DNA of 64,000 nucleotides from Salegentibacter echinorum (GCF_900129445.1 NZ_FQVT01000006.1:108226-172225), one strand, 5' to 3'; shown: positions 43,034-53,424, numbered from the stretch's first letter. Numbers and translations: made by a program. Notes: a model not told the origin generated them from the sequence alone.

Positions 43034-43618
43034 TTAATTGGTCAAAACCAGGTTGTGTTTTTCAATAATCTTACGCAGGTTAATGAGCGCATAACGCATT
43101 CTACCTAAAGCAGTGTTGATACTCACGCCTGTTCTTTCAGAAATTTCTTTAAAGCTCATATCCTTGTAAATACGCATCACCAAAACTTCCAGTTGATCTT
43201 CGGGAAGCTCTTTAATCAATTCTTTTACATCATTTTCAATTTGATCTTTTATGATCTGTTTTTCAGCATTTAAATCGTCGTCACTCAACACCGAAAAAAT
43301 ATTAAAATCCCCACTATTGTCAAATTTGGGCATTCTTTTATTGCGGCGAAAATGATCTATCACCAAATTATGGGCAATACGCATCACCCAGGGTAAAAAC
43401 TTGCCTTCCTCGTTGTATTTACCGCGTTTTAAGGTATTGATTACTTTAATGAAGGTATCCTGGAAAATATCTTCAGCAATATCCCGGTTATATACCTTAG
43501 AAAATATAAAACTGTAAATTCTATGCTGGTGCCTATTTATAAGTTTGCTAAGTGCTAATTCACTTCCGTCTATATAACGACGTACAAGAATAGCGTCGGA
43601 GATTTCAACGTTTTCCAT
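43034..43618 (-). CDS. ECF-type RNA polymerase sigma factor
   Basis: 194 aa, region 2 and region 4 only. Region 2 spans about 20-95 with DIAEDIFQDTFIKVIN and FLPWVMRIAHNLVIDHFRRNKR; the -10 recognising helix is here. Region 4 (about 130-190) has the LPEDQLEVLVMRIYKDMSFKEISERTG helix-turn-helix. It lacks regions 1.1 and 3, so it is a group 4 factor. No anti-sigma gene is adjacent. A promoter of type TTTG-23-TATATTTG lies upstream on the minus strand, leaving a leader of about 95 nt. A constitutive or stress role cannot be told. Confidence 0.93.
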   Translation of the reverse strand: MENVEISDAILVRRYIDGSELALSKLINRHQHRIYSFIFSKVYNRDIAEDIFQDTFIKVINTLKRGKYNEEGKFLPWVMRIAHNLVIDHFRRNKRMPKFDNSGDFNIFSVLSDDDLNAEKQIIKDQIENDVKELIKELPEDQLEVLVMRIYKDMSFKEISERTGVSINTALGRMRYALINLRKIIEKHNLVLTN

Positions 43619-43718
43619 TTCAGTTACTTTATTCAGGATGGTAGTGTCCTGAGGGTTAGGTTATTTAGTTTTAAAGTAACTGTGTGCTATAGGCTGCGGT
43701 TTTCTATTTTAAATGGAA

Positions 43719-43753
43719 GTCAAATATAGCAAGATATTTTTAAGAATAACAAA
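43719..43753 (-). promoter_or_regulatory. Predicted promoter of sigma-factor gene
   Basis: On the minus strand TATATTTG (43726-43719) matches TAnnTTTG and TTTG (43753-43750) lies 23 bp upstream. Confidence 0.5.
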
Positions 43754-43794
43754 CAAAAGCTTTGTTTTTTAACATTACTATAAGAATGAACCTG

Positions 43795-43826
43795 TTTTCC
43801 ACACTGCTTGTTATTGAGTACCTTTG
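43795..43826 (+). promoter_or_regulatory. Predicted promoter of uvrA
   Basis: TACCTTTG (43819-43826) is a textbook Bacteroidota -7 box, with a TTTTC block about 19 bp upstream. The uvrA start codon is 24 bp downstream. Confidence 0.55.
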
Positions 43827-43850
43827 CAGACTTAGTATAGAAAAATAAGC

Positions 43851-46637
43851 ATGAATATTGACCTTGCCGAAATAGATTTAAAAGAAAATATTGTTATAAA
43901 GGGTGCCAAACTACATAACCTTAAAGATATAAATGTAGTTATACCCCGTAATAAATTGGTGGTAATTACCGGGCTCTCGGGTTCAGGGAAATCCAGTTTA
44001 GCATTCGATACACTTTATGCTGAAGGGCAGCGGCGTTATGTGGAAAGTTTATCTTCTTATGCTCGTCAATTTCTTGGCAGGCTCAATAAACCAAAAGTAG
44101 ATTATATTAAAGGCATCGCCCCGGCGATAGCGATAGAGCAAAAGGTAAATTCTACCAATCCTCGCTCTACAGTAGGAACTTCTACTGAAATTTATGATTA
44201 TTTAAAATTGCTTTTTGCCAGGATCGGGAAAACCTATTCGCCTGTTTCTGGAAATGAGGTGAAAAGGGATCGCGTTGCAGATGTTATAGATTATATTAAA
44301 AGTTTTGAAGAACGGGAAAAGCTCCTCCTCCTCGCCCCTATTCATATTGAGAAAGGTAGGACGCTAACTGAAAAAATCAAAGTGCTTGCACAACAAGGCT
44401 ATAGCAGGATTAAAGTTAAAGACCAGGTGCTTCGCATAGATGAAGCCGATCTTAAAAACCTGAAGAAAAAAGACACTTTCCTGGTGGTAGATAGAATTAT
44501 CACTAAAGATGAAGAGGATTTTTACAATAGGCTTGCAGATGCTACCGATGCTGCATTCTTTGAGGGAAAAGGCGAACTTTATATAGAACAAATGGAAACG
44601 GGGAAAACCAGGCATTTTAGCAATAAGTTCGAATTAGATGGAATGACTTTTTTGGAACCCAATGTACATTTATTCAGCTTTAATAATCCTTATGGGGCCT
44701 GCCCAAAATGCGAAGGTTATGGTGATGTAATAGGTATAGATGAAGATTTGGTAATTCCAAACACGGGACTTTCAGTTTACGATAATGCTATTTTTCCCTG
44801 GCGGGGAGAAAGTATGAGCTGGTATAAAGACCAGTTGGTGAATAATTCCCATAAGTTCGATTTTCCTATTCACAAACCCTGGTTTCAATTAACACAAGAG
44901 CAAAAAGACCTGGTTTGGAATGGTAATAAGCATTTTGAAGGTTTAAATGACTTTTTTGCATTCTTAGAACGAAAAGCCTATAAAATTCAGAACAGGGTTA
45001 TGCTTTCTCGTTATCGTGGGAAGACTCGTTGTTCAGCTTGTAAAGGTAAAAGGCTTAGACCGGAAGCTGAATATGTAAAAATAAGCGAACACAGTATCAC
45101 AGACCTGGTAGAAAAACCCCTGGAAAAGGTAAGAGAGTTTTTTAAGGAGCTTAAATTAGATGAATACGATACTACAATTGCCAAGCGTTTATTAACGGAA
45201 ATCAATAGCCGCTTAAAATTCCTTTCGGAAGTTGGTCTGGATTATCTTACTCTAAACCGAAAATCTAACACGTTGTCCGGTGGGGAATCGCAACGTATTA
45301 ACCTGGCGACTTCTTTAGGAAGTAGTTTAGTGGGTTCTATGTATATTTTAGATGAACCATCCATTGGTTTACATCCCAGGGACACCGAGCGTTTAATTGG
45401 TGTTCTTAAAAATCTGCGCGATTTAGGCAACACGGTAATCGTAGTAGAACACGATGAAGATATTATGAACGCCGCCGATGAAATTATTGATATTGGCCCT
45501 GAAGCCGGAACACACGGCGGGGAGGTTGTCGCCACAGGAAACTTAAAACAGATCCTTAAATCTAATTCCCTTACTTCACAATATCTAAACGGTAAAAAAG
45601 AAATTGAAGTTCCCAAAAAACGCAGGAAAGCTAAAGGAGAAATTAGAATTATAGGCGCTCGCGAAAATAACCTGCAAAATATTAATGTTAGTATTCCTCT
45701 AAAAAGCTTTACCGCGATTACCGGAGTTTCCGGAAGCGGAAAGAGTACGTTGGTAAAGAAAATATTATACCCTGCGATTCAGAAAAAAATTGGTGGATAT
45801 GGAGAAAAAGCCGGACAATACACCGATATTCAAGGAGATTTTAAAAATCTGGGCAGTGTAGAATATATAGATCAAAATCCAATTGGTAGATCTTCCCGTT
45901 CCAATCCTGTGACCTATATTAAGGCTTATGATGATATTAGATCACTTTTTGCAAATCAAAAGCTTGCAAATATTAGAGGTTTTAAACCCAAACACTTTTC
46001 TTTTAATGTAGATGGCGGACGTTGTGAAGCCTGTAAAGGTGAAGGTGAAGTAACTATAGAGATGCAATTTATGGCAGATGTTCACCTGGAGTGTGAAGTT
46101 TGCAATGGAAAGCGCTTTAAAAAAGATGTGCTGGAAATATTGTATGCCAACAAGAATATCGATGATGTGTTGAATATGACTATAGACGACGCAATAGATT
46201 TCTTTGAAGAAAATGAGCTCGATAAGATTGTTAAAAAGCTTAGGCCATTGCAGGATGTTGGTTTGGGGTATGTGCAATTGGGCCAGAGTTCGTCTACCCT
46301 ATCTGGCGGGGAAGCCCAGCGTATAAAACTTGCTTCGTTTTTGGTAAAAGGTACCACCAAAGAAAAGGCTTTGTTTATTTTTGATGAACCTACAACCGGT
46401 TTACATTTTCACGATATCAAGAAGCTGCTTAAAGCCTTTGATGCTTTAATTGATAAAGGACATAGCGTTGTGGTGATAGAACATAATATGGATTTAGTGA
46501 AATGCGCCGATTATATTATTGATATTGGCCCCGGTGGCGGAGTTTACGGCGGAAATATTGTTGCTGAGGGTACCCCCGAAGAAATAGCAAAATCTAAAGA
46601 CTCGTTTACCGCTAAGTATTTAAAGGATAAAGTATAA
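43851..46637 (+). CDS. uvrA: Excinuclease ABC subunit A
   Basis: 928 aa, the usual length. The two ABC ATPase cassettes have Walker A at [16 protein letters not shown] (about residue 35-50) and [15 protein letters not shown] (about 625-640), and signature motifs [12 protein letters not shown] and [12 protein letters not shown]. Zinc-binding pairs are visible: [16 protein letters not shown], and CEACKGEG with CEVCNGKR. UvrA dimerises, scans DNA for bulky lesions and recruits UvrB in nucleotide excision repair. No SOS box was identified; the promoter is a normal Bacteroidota type. It is divergent from the sigma-factor gene. Confidence 0.98.
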   Translation: MNIDLAEIDLKENIVIKGAKLHNLKDINVVIPRNKLVVITGLSGSGKSSLAFDTLYAEGQRRYVESLSSYARQFLGRLNKPKVDYIKGIAPAIAIEQKVNSTNPRSTVGTSTEIYDYLKLLFARIGKTYSPVSGNEVKRDRVADVIDYIKSFEEREKLLLLAPIHIEKGRTLTEKIKVLAQQGYSRIKVKDQVLRIDEADLKNLKKKDTFLVVDRIITKDEEDFYNRLADATDAAFFEGKGELYIEQMETGKTRHFSNKFELDGMTFLEPNVHLFSFNNPYGACPKCEGYGDVIGIDEDLVIPNTGLSVYDNAIFPWRGESMSWYKDQLVNNSHKFDFPIHKPWFQLTQEQKDLVWNGNKHFEGLNDFFAFLERKAYKIQNRVMLSRYRGKTRCSACKGKRLRPEAEYVKISEHSITDLVEKPLEKVREFFKELKLDEYDTTIAKRLLTEINSRLKFLSEVGLDYLTLNRKSNTLSGGESQRINLATSLGSSLVGSMYILDEPSIGLHPRDTERLIGVLKNLRDLGNTVIVVEHDEDIMNAADEIIDIGPEAGTHGGEVVATGNLKQILKSNSLTSQYLNGKKEIEVPKKRRKAKGEIRIIGARENNLQNINVSIPLKSFTAITGVSGSGKSTLVKKILYPAIQKKIGGYGEKAGQYTDIQGDFKNLGSVEYIDQNPIGRSSRSNPVTYIKAYDDIRSLFANQKLANIRGFKPKHFSFNVDGGRCEACKGEGEVTIEMQFMADVHLECEVCNGKRFKKDVLEILYANKNIDDVLNMTIDDAIDFFEENELDKIVKKLRPLQDVGLGYVQLGQSSSTLSGGEAQRIKLASFLVKGTTKEKALFIFDEPTTGLHFHDIKKLLKAFDALIDKGHSVVVIEHNMDLVKCADYIIDIGPGGGVYGGNIVAEGTPEEIAKSKDSFTAKYLKDKV

Positions 46638-46986
46638 GGCTTATCGGGTTAGTTAGGTAATTATAAGAGTTCCTTCCCTTCGAAGGGAAGGTGGCTTCTT
46701 CTGCGATAGCGGAAGAAGTCGAAAGGGTTGATAGTTGATATAATTTAGACGAATTTAATCACTTGAATTTTTAAGTATTCGTGAATTAGTGGCAATTTTT
46801 TTCTACACTTCCCACCTGATATTCATAATCAATACTATTGATTACCGAAGTAGGTTTCGACTGAGCTAAAACCTGACATTTCCGTTATTATTTGATATAA
46901 CAATATTCTCCAAACCTAAAGAGGTAAATATGTTGACCTTAATGCTGAAAAATATAAAACTAAGAATAAGTGTTTCTTCAGAAGAA
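46638..46986. other. Intergenic region after uvrA
   Basis: About 349 bp between convergent genes, with one copy of the GAAGCCACCTTC repeat (46670-46732) and a short fragment around 46852-46872 (TTTCGACTGAGCTAAAACC) resembling the inverted-end repeat family at 32 kb. No coding sequence. Confidence 0.5.
46670..46732 (+). repeat. GAAGCCACCTTC repeat, copy 2
   Basis: TCCTTCCCTTCGAAGGGAAGG, a 21-bp near-perfect hairpin, then GTGGCTTCTTCTGCGATAGCGGAAGAAGTCGAAAGGGTT. It aligns in inverse orientation to 42806-42867. Confidence 0.7.
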
Positions 46987-47742
46987 CTACTTTCTATTCA
47001 GCATCTTGTATTCTTCGTAGCAGCCACTTAAAGCATCTAAAATTTGTAGGTCGTTTGCGGCTTTTAAATAGTCTTTAGAGTAATTACAGCGTTGCAGAAG
47101 TTCATTAATTTCAGCTTCATTAATTTGTAAGAGAGCAATTAAGGTCTCGCGGTTAAATTTTTTCCGCAGTAACTCCCTAATTTCATCATTTTCTTTCATT
47201 TGCCGCAACTTACGCATCTGTCGTGGTTTTTTTCCGAAGATATTATGCATTAGATCGGCGGGGTTAAAAATAGCGCCAATTACCCGGGAAACTGCACCGG
47301 GAGAGTTATCACCGGCTTCATACCCTGAGTTTAATCCAGAGATACTGTATCGTTGATTCTCATAAATGGGGATATTTTTGGCGTCTATTTCCAGGTATCC
47401 GGTGAGCGTTACTGGTTGCAGTACCACTTCTTCAAGAGCTATCCCCAATTCGGTCATCTTCACCTTTACGCTGCCATATTTAAGCCAGTCGTTCGTAACC
47501 CGCACTTTAATAGACTTAAATCCCAGGTAAGAAAAATAAAGTGTATCGTTTACCGTAGCCGGTAATTTAAAAGAACCATCATCCTTACTTACAGCGCCTT
47601 TCACCTGGTTAAGGTTCACAATATGCACCTTTTCGATAGGTTTATCGTTGGCAGCGTTCATAACGGTTCCGTTTACCACATCTTGCGAAAATGCGTTGCA
47701 GGCTATAAAAAATACTAAAAGGGTAAAAAGATACTTCTTCAT
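46987..47742 (-). CDS. Exported CarboxypepD-regulatory-like protein, 251 aa
   Basis: Signal peptide (MKKYLFTLLVFFIACNAFSQ), then a CarboxypepD_reg domain (about 20-100), the immunoglobulin-like fold seen at the start of many TonB-linked proteins: VNGTVMNAANDKPIEKVHIVN, LYFSYLGFKSIKVRV. The remaining 140 residues are helical and basic (for example FGKKPRQMRKLRQMKENDEIRELLR) and not recognised. It lacks any barrel domain, so it is not a receptor. Function unknown. Confidence 0.85.
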   Translation of the reverse strand: MKKYLFTLLVFFIACNAFSQDVVNGTVMNAANDKPIEKVHIVNLNQVKGAVSKDDGSFKLPATVNDTLYFSYLGFKSIKVRVTNDWLKYGSVKVKMTELGIALEEVVLQPVTLTGYLEIDAKNIPIYENQRYSISGLNSGYEAGDNSPGAVSRVIGAIFNPADLMHNIFGKKPRQMRKLRQMKENDEIRELLRKKFNRETLIALLQINEAEINELLQRCNYSKDYLKAANDLQILDALSGCYEEYKMLNRK

Positions 47743-47881
47743 AATAACTGGCGTCTAAATTATAAAATACTTATAAAAAACAATGCCATATTTTAAGTTT
47801 TAGCCATTAGAATTAAACTTATTCGTTTTAACATAGTAAAACAAGCAATTGGACTTGTCTTTAAGCTTCTAATGGTATTAT

Positions 47882-47940
47882 AAGTAAGCAGTCGCAGTAA
47901 CCAGTATCTAAATACTGCTCACCGGGACTGCTTACTGAAT
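47882..47940. repeat. AGTAGGCAGT-type repeat, locus 3
   Basis: AAGTAAGCAGTCGCAGTAACC and, 30 bp later, GGGACTGCTTACTGAAT form a loose inverted pair. The unit resembles those at 13971 and 24174. Confidence 0.55.
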
Positions 47941-47987
47941 ATTTCTATGTAAAATAGATTCTTTACTGCTTTACAAGCTGTGATAGG

Positions 47988-49772
47988 TTATTTTTTACCA
48001 CGTCTTCTTTTAATAGAATTTTCAATATTCTTGTTCCTGTTGCCAGCTTTACTTTTTCCGCGACGGCCACCTGAAGCATTGTCGCCACCGGAGCGTCTTC
48101 GGCCGCCACCTTTAAAAGAATCCTGCTTTCCACCTCCTTTGTTGAACTTACCTTTACGTTTTCCACCACCGCGATTTCCGCGTCCGCCTGTATCTTTGGT
48201 TTCTTCAACATTAATATACCTTCCCTGATGTTGAAAATCCTTAAAGGTATTCAATACATTTTCGGTACTCTTAGCATCAGTATTAAAGAACGAGAAACTG
48301 TCTTTTACATCTACTTTAAATACATCATCGCGACCAAGATCTAAAGTTGCCTTTAAGAAATCTTTTAAGCTCATCCAATCGAAGCCGTCTTTAGCCCCAA
48401 CGTTAATAAAGTAACGTGTAGAATCGCCACCATCACCTGCTGAAGCAGAAGGAGCACTTAATCCCGAAGAATTTTTATAGTAATTAAAGAACCTGGTAAA
48501 TTCTACAGAAAAGAATTTTTTAATTAGTTCTTCCTTGCTAAAATCTTCCAGCACTTCATTAATACCCGGTAAATAAGCATCTATTTCGCGGTTTATTTCA
48601 GTGTCTTTTATATTCTTTGCCAAATGGAACAACTGCACCCTGCATATCTCCATCCCGTCTGGAATATCTTTCTGTTCAAATTTCTGCTGAATAATGCGCT
48701 CAATACTCTTTATTTTACGCATTTCACTCTTAGTGATAATCACCATGGAAACCCCGCTTTTTCCGGCTCGACCAGTACGGCCGCTACGGTGCGTGTAAGT
48801 TTCTATCTCATCTGGTAACTGGTAATTAATCACGTGGGTAATATCATCTACATCAATACCACGGGCAGCAACATCTGTTGCAACCAACATTTGAATTTGC
48901 TTGGTCCTAAAGCTTTTCATCACCAAATCCCGTTGATTCTGGCTTAAGTCGCCGTGCAAAGCAGCGGCGCTATAACCGTCTTCAATTAGCTTTTCTGCAA
49001 CTTTTTGGGTATCTCTTTTTGTACGACAAAAGATTACTGAAAATATATCGGGATTGGCATCAGCCAGTCTTTTCAATGCTTCGTAACGCTGTCTTGAATT
49101 AACAAGATAATACTCGTGAGAAACATTAGAAGTTCCCTGGTTTTTAGATCCTACCGTAATTTCTATAGGAGTACGCATAAATTTCTTGGCAATAGTTGCC
49201 ACTTCTTTAGGCATGGTAGCCGAAAATAACCAGGTATGCTTTTCTTTTGGGGTATGCGAAAGTATATTTTTAATATCTTCAAAGAAACCCATATTCAACA
49301 TCTCATCGGCTTCATCCAGAACGCAATATTCAATTTTCGAAATATTAACCAATTTACGGTTAATCATATCCTGCATTCTACCTGGAGTAGCGACAATTAT
49401 TTGCGCCCCACGTTCTATTTGCCTGGCCTGGTCTGTAATACTGGCGCCACCATAGACCGCCACTGCGTGTAAGCCTTGTTCGTGTTTTGAATAATTCTTA
49501 ATTTCATGGGTAATCTGTAGGCATAGTTCACGGGTTGGTGAAAGGATTAATGCCTGGGTATGCTTATTGTTTGCATTTATTTTTTGGATAAGCGGAAATC
49601 CAAAAGCAGCGGTTTTTCCAGTACCGGTTTGGGCTAATGCCACCATATCGGTATCTTCTTTCAATAAAACAGGAATCGCTTTTTCCTGTACTTCACTTGG
49701 GCTTTCAAAACCCATATCTTCGACTGCTTTAAGAATAGAAGGGTTTAAACCTAATTGTTCAAATTTGTTCAT
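47988..49772 (-). CDS. DEAD-box ATP-dependent RNA helicase (CsdA/DeaD-like)
   Basis: 594 aa. Q motif and Walker A AQTGTGKT (K53), motif II D-E-A-D at 153-156, SAT motif, HRSGRTGRAG motif VI. The C-terminal region (about 430-510) is a DbpA-type RNA-binding domain, and the tail (about 520-594) is rich in Arg/Gly/Lys (RGNRGGGKRKGKFNKGGG). This matches the cold-shock RNA helicase group that remodels ribosomes and mRNA at low temperature. A -7 box lies upstream on the minus strand at 49793-49800. Its stop is followed by a repeat-containing gap. Confidence 0.95.
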   Translation of the reverse strand: MNKFEQLGLNPSILKAVEDMGFESPSEVQEKAIPVLLKEDTDMVALAQTGTGKTAAFGFPLIQKINANNKHTQALILSPTRELCLQITHEIKNYSKHEQGLHAVAVYGGASITDQARQIERGAQIIVATPGRMQDMINRKLVNISKIEYCVLDEADEMLNMGFFEDIKNILSHTPKEKHTWLFSATMPKEVATIAKKFMRTPIEITVGSKNQGTSNVSHEYYLVNSRQRYEALKRLADANPDIFSVIFCRTKRDTQKVAEKLIEDGYSAAALHGDLSQNQRDLVMKSFRTKQIQMLVATDVAARGIDVDDITHVINYQLPDEIETYTHRSGRTGRAGKSGVSMVIITKSEMRKIKSIERIIQQKFEQKDIPDGMEICRVQLFHLAKNIKDTEINREIDAYLPGINEVLEDFSKEELIKKFFSVEFTRFFNYYKNSSGLSAPSASAGDGGDSTRYFINVGAKDGFDWMSLKDFLKATLDLGRDDVFKVDVKDSFSFFNTDAKSTENVLNTFKDFQHQGRYINVEETKDTGGRGNRGGGKRKGKFNKGGGKQDSFKGGGRRRSGGDNASGGRRGKSKAGNRNKNIENSIKRRRGKK

Positions 49773-49792
49773 ATAAAAAATTAAATAAGCGG

Positions 49793-49800
49793 CAAAGGTA
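49793..49800 (-). promoter_or_regulatory. Predicted -7 box of DEAD-box helicase gene
   Basis: On the minus strand TACCTTTG lies 20 bp before the start codon and fits TAnnTTTG. Confidence 0.5.
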
Positions 49801-49835
49801 CGGCTAAGAATATAAAATTGAGTTATCTACTTACT

Positions 49836-50408
49836 TTATTTTGAAAGATAGGCGATTAGCGCTTTAAATGCTTTTGCTCTATGACTTATTTTTGATTTTT
49901 CATTTAAATTCATTTCAGCAAAAGTTTGCTCGAAACCTTCCGGTTTAAAAACAGGATCATAACCAAAACCCTGGTCACCACGTCTTTCCTCAATCACTTC
50001 TCCTTTACAAATTCCCGTAAAAATGCTTTGCTTATTCTCTAAATTTAGTGCAATAACCGTTTTAAACCTTCCTTTTCTATTCTCTTTCTCCTCTAGTTGC
50101 GACAGTAATTTGTTCACATTAGCTTTATCATCTTTTTCTTCGCCCGCATATCGTGCCGAATGTACACCGGGAGCGCCATCTAAAGCTTCAATTTCCAGCC
50201 CGGTATCGTCTGCAAAGCAGTTATAGCCATAATGATTTCGTACATAATCGGCTTTTAATATGGCGTTACCATCTATGGTATCGGCATCTTCCACGATTTC
50301 TTCGGTACAACCAATATCTTCTAAAGACAATAGTTCAAAGTGCTGTGGTAAAAGCGCTTTTATTTCCTTTAATTTATTTTGATTATGCGTGGCGAATACA
50401 AGTTTCAT
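49836..50408 (-). CDS. rdgB: Non-canonical purine NTP pyrophosphatase (RdgB/HAM1)
   Basis: 190 aa, complete. The start MKLVFATHNQNKLKEIKALLP is the substrate-binding motif. FADDTGLEIEALDGAPGVHSARYAGEEKDDKAN holds the conserved acidic residues that bind magnesium and purine. The enzyme removes ITP, dITP and XTP from the nucleotide pool, so limiting mutagenic incorporation. The C-terminus has GYDPVFKPEG and SHRAKAFKAL. It precedes rlmH by 109 bp on the same strand and may share its promoter region. Confidence 0.95.
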   Translation of the reverse strand: MKLVFATHNQNKLKEIKALLPQHFELLSLEDIGCTEEIVEDADTIDGNAILKADYVRNHYGYNCFADDTGLEIEALDGAPGVHSARYAGEEKDDKANVNKLLSQLEEKENRKGRFKTVIALNLENKQSIFTGICKGEVIEERRGDQGFGYDPVFKPEGFEQTFAEMNLNEKSKISHRAKAFKALIAYLSK

Positions 50409-50517
50409 AGTTTATGGTTTTAATCTTAGTATGAGGAATTTTTCACAGGCTCCAATCACCTTTTGTTTGTTCTGCTAATTTCTGCGGCCATTATCAGCCT
50501 GATTTTATACTTTGTTT

Positions 50518-50991
50518 CTAGCGATGGTGATAAGGTTCGTTTTTTAAAATTGTAAAGGCGCGGTAAAGTTGCTCGGTAAAAAACAAGCGCACCATTTGAT
50601 GGGAAAAAGTCATTTGAGAAAGGGCTATTTTGGCATCGGCTCTTTTATAAATTGCTTCAGAAAACCCATAAGGGCCGCCAATTATAAAAATAAGTTGTTT
50701 GAGCCCGCTGTTTAATCTCTTCTGAAGGTATGCTGAAAATTTTTCCGAAGAAAACTCTTTTCCATTTTCATCAAGTAGCACTACAAAATCTGAATTCTGA
50801 AGTTTTGCTGAAATTAGGCTTCCCTCCTTCTCTTTCTGCTTATTTTCATCCAGGTTTTTCGTCTTTTTTAAATCGGGTATAATTTCGATTTCAAATTTGT
50901 TGTAAAACTGAAGCCTTTTGTAATATACTTCTATAAGTTGTTTTAGCTCCCGGTTATCGGTTTTCCCTATACAGAGTAATTTTATCGTCAT
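50518..50991 (-). CDS. rlmH: 23S rRNA pseudouridine-1915 N3-methyltransferase
   Basis: 157 aa, the normal length for this SPOUT methyltransferase. The trefoil-knot SAM site is seen in LIFIIGGPYGFSEA and KIALSQMTFSHQMVRLFFTEQLYRA. It methylates pseudouridine 1915 of 23S rRNA after subunit joining. N-terminal MTIKLLCIGKTDNRELKQLIE agrees with the family. Divergent start with nadC: only 52 bp separate the two coding regions. Confidence 0.96.
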   Translation of the reverse strand: MTIKLLCIGKTDNRELKQLIEVYYKRLQFYNKFEIEIIPDLKKTKNLDENKQKEKEGSLISAKLQNSDFVVLLDENGKEFSSEKFSAYLQKRLNSGLKQLIFIIGGPYGFSEAIYKRADAKIALSQMTFSHQMVRLFFTEQLYRAFTILKNEPYHHR

Positions 50992-51043
50992 TCGGTAGAT
51001 TTTGCGCAGACTTTGCTACATTTACAAAAATAAGTATTGCAAA

Positions 51044-51901
51044 ATGATCTCGAAAGCACAATTTGAAAAAGAAATAAGTCTAATTATTGAAAACGCCATT
51101 CGCGAAGATATTGGTCCCGGCGATCACAGTTCACTGGCTTGCATTCCCGCCAAGGCAAATGGAAAAGCGAAGCTGTTAATTAAAGATGAAGGAGTTCTCG
51201 CTGGGGTGGAATTTGCTAAAATGGTTTTTGAAAGAATAGATCCCGACCTGAGTATTGATGTAAAAATGAAAGATGGTGAGAAGATCTCTCAAGGTGATAT
51301 TGCATTTTATATAGCCGGAAGTTCACAATCTATTCTAAAAGGCGAAAGGCTGGTGTTAAATGCGATGCAAAGAATGAGTGCTATCGCTACAAAAACCAAT
51401 GCTTTCGTTAAAGAATTGGAGGGAACAAAAACAAAGATCCTGGATACCAGAAAAACTACCCCCGGAATACGGGCTTTAGAAAAATGGGCTGTAAAAATAG
51501 GTGGTGGCGAAAACCACAGGTTTGCCTTGTACGATATGATTATGTTAAAAGATAATCACATAGATTTTGCCGGCGGAATTACCAAAGCCATCCAAAAAAC
51601 CAAAATTTACCTCAAAGAGAACGAGCTCGATCTAAAGATAATTGTGGAAGCCAGGAATTTGATGGAAATTGAAGAGATATTAAACGCCGGTGAGGTATAT
51701 CGTATTCTTATAGATAACTTCAATTATGAAGACACGAAAAAAGCGGTGCAGTTAATTGATGGTAGGTGCTTAACCGAGTCCAGTGGGGGTATCACTTTAG
51801 ATACAGCATCAAAATATGCACGATGTGGGGTAGATTATATTTCCAGTGGTGCTTTAACGCATTCGGTCTATAATCTTGACCTTAGTTTAAAAGCAATATA
51901 A
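51044..51901 (+). CDS. nadC: Nicotinate-nucleotide diphosphorylase (carboxylating)
   Basis: 285 aa from the ATG at 51044 (MISKAQFEKEISLIIE), chosen because the frame's earlier start (a TTG at 51002) gives 14 non-conserved residues. The quinolinate-binding block is AIREDIGPGDHSS, and NAMQRMSAIATKTNAFV, DTRKTTPGIRALEKWAVKIGG and KDNHIDFAGG follow. It makes NaMN from quinolinate and PRPP in de novo NAD synthesis. nadA and nadB are not in the window. Four bases after the stop begins the YihY gene; the operon goes on through DUF2147. Confidence 0.96.
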   Translation: MISKAQFEKEISLIIENAIREDIGPGDHSSLACIPAKANGKAKLLIKDEGVLAGVEFAKMVFERIDPDLSIDVKMKDGEKISQGDIAFYIAGSSQSILKGERLVLNAMQRMSAIATKTNAFVKELEGTKTKILDTRKTTPGIRALEKWAVKIGGGENHRFALYDMIMLKDNHIDFAGGITKAIQKTKIYLKENELDLKIIVEARNLMEIEEILNAGEVYRILIDNFNYEDTKKAVQLIDGRCLTESSGGITLDTASKYARCGVDYISSGALTHSVYNLDLSLKAI

Positions 51902-51905
51902 AAAT

Positions 51906-52820
51906 ATGTCTGCCAAAAGGGTCTTTTTAACTACACTCGTAAAGATTTCTAATTGGTGGAGAACAAAAACCAAGAAGATTATCTTACCCGGGTTAGATGG
52001 GCTATCATTTTATGATCTTTGGAAGATTTATACCGTAGGGATTATTCAGGGGACTTTTTCAACCCGAGCCAGTGCGATCGCTTTTAGCTTTTTTATGGCG
52101 TTATTCCCGTTTTTGCTTTTTATGCTTAACCTTATTCCCTATGTGAATTTTATAGATGACTTCCAGTTGCAGTTTCTTATTTTTATGGATTCTCTACTGC
52201 CACCAAACACTCATGATTTTTTTAATGATATCTTTCTTGATATTGCCAATACTCCTCGTGGTGGTCTTCTTTCTATTGCATTTATTCTATCTATTTTTTT
52301 AATGACCAATGGCGTAAATGCCATATTTACCGGTTTTGAATTCTCTTACCATACCAGCCATAATAGATCTATAGTTAGACAGTATATTGTTGCAGTAGGG
52401 ATTTCGCTGGCATTAGCCATGGTGTTATTGTTAACCGTTATCCTCGTGGTTTATCTTAATTATGTGGTTAATGATTTCAATGGAATTAACACAAATGAGG
52501 CAAGTCCGGTTTTTGTGAAATACACCGCCTTTATTTTATTGGTGTATGTTGCTGTTTCTACGCTTTATTATTTTGGAACAAAAGAAGCAAGACAGGCTCG
52601 GTTTTTCTCCACAGGTGCAATCTTTACAACTATCTTAATTGCTTTAAACACCTACTTTTTTGGTTTATATATAGAGAATTTCTCTACTTATAATGAGCTT
52701 TATGGCTCGATTGGTGCACTATTAATTTTGATGGTTTATATTTGGTTAAATTCAAACATTTTATTGTTGGGATTTGAATTAAATGCATCTTTAATAAAAA
52801 TGAAGAAAAAAATTAAATAA
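51906..52820 (+). CDS. YihY/BrkB-family membrane protein
   Basis: 304 aa with six predicted membrane spans. The family signature is seen near RASAIAFSFFMALFPFLLFMLNLIP, and the last span ends in NSNILLLGFELNAS. YihY/BrkB proteins were once called tRNA-processing ribonuclease BN and are now considered transporters of unknown cargo. The start follows nadC by 4 bp, so it belongs to that operon; no functional link between them is known. Confidence 0.92.
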   Translation: MSAKRVFLTTLVKISNWWRTKTKKIILPGLDGLSFYDLWKIYTVGIIQGTFSTRASAIAFSFFMALFPFLLFMLNLIPYVNFIDDFQLQFLIFMDSLLPPNTHDFFNDIFLDIANTPRGGLLSIAFILSIFLMTNGVNAIFTGFEFSYHTSHNRSIVRQYIVAVGISLALAMVLLLTVILVVYLNYVVNDFNGINTNEASPVFVKYTAFILLVYVAVSTLYYFGTKEARQARFFSTGAIFTTILIALNTYFFGLYIENFSTYNELYGSIGALLILMVYIWLNSNILLLGFELNASLIKMKKKIK

Positions 52821-52846
52821 CTTTATAATTCCAAAACCTTCTAATT

Positions 52847-53407
52847 ATGAAAAAAATTTTAGTATTACTAGTTGTTATGTGCGGTATAAACCTGTCATCG
52901 GCACAAACCGAAATCGCCGGGATAACTTTACCGGCGACTCTAACTTATTCTTCAGAAGACCTAATCCTAAATGGAGCCGGAGTGAGAGAAAAGTTTTGGA
53001 TGGATATGTATGCCGGTGGCCTGTATCTTAAAAATCGCGCTGTAGATGCTTCTGAAATTATAAATAAAGATGAAGCTATGGCCATTAGATTGCACATTGT
53101 TTCTGGAATGATAAACAGTAAACGCATGGTCAATGCAGTAAATGAAGGATTTGAAAATGCTACCAATGACAATACAAAGCCTATTGCTTCAGAAATCAAA
53201 AAGTTTAAAAACCTATTTGAAGAAGAAATAAGTAAAGGCGATATTTTCGATCTCGTTTACATCCCAGATGAAGGTGTTGTAGTTTATAAAAACGATAAAA
53301 AGAGTGGCAGCATTAAAGGAATGGAATTCAAAAAAGCGCTATTTGGAATTTGGCTTTCAGACAATCCAGCAGATAAAGATCTGAAGAAAGATATGTTAGA
53401 TAAATAA
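52847..53407 (+). CDS. Chalcone isomerase-like exported protein
   Basis: 186 aa with a signal peptide (ending INLSSAQ) and a chalcone isomerase-like fold (Chalcone_3-type): ITLPATLTYSSEDLILNGAGVREKFWMDMYAGGLYL is the typical first segment. Bacterial members lack the isomerase active site in most cases and may bind lipids or fatty acids. It is third in the nadC operon, 26 bp after yihY. Function not known. Confidence 0.87.
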   Translation: MKKILVLLVVMCGINLSSAQTEIAGITLPATLTYSSEDLILNGAGVREKFWMDMYAGGLYLKNRAVDASEIINKDEAMAIRLHIVSGMINSKRMVNAVNEGFENATNDNTKPIASEIKKFKNLFEEEISKGDIFDLVYIPDEGVVVYKNDKKSGSIKGMEFKKALFGIWLSDNPADKDLKKDMLDK

Positions 53408-53424
53408 TTAAAAGATTTTAGTGT

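Noticed and set aside
47882..47940. CRISPR-like direct repeats
   Set aside because: The AGTAGGCAGT-type units are few, variable in spacing and scattered through the window, without spacers or cas genes.
47963..48228. Two 82-codon frames opposite or within the helicase tail
   Set aside because: They are shadows of the Arg/Gly-rich C-terminal coding region, which has skewed composition.
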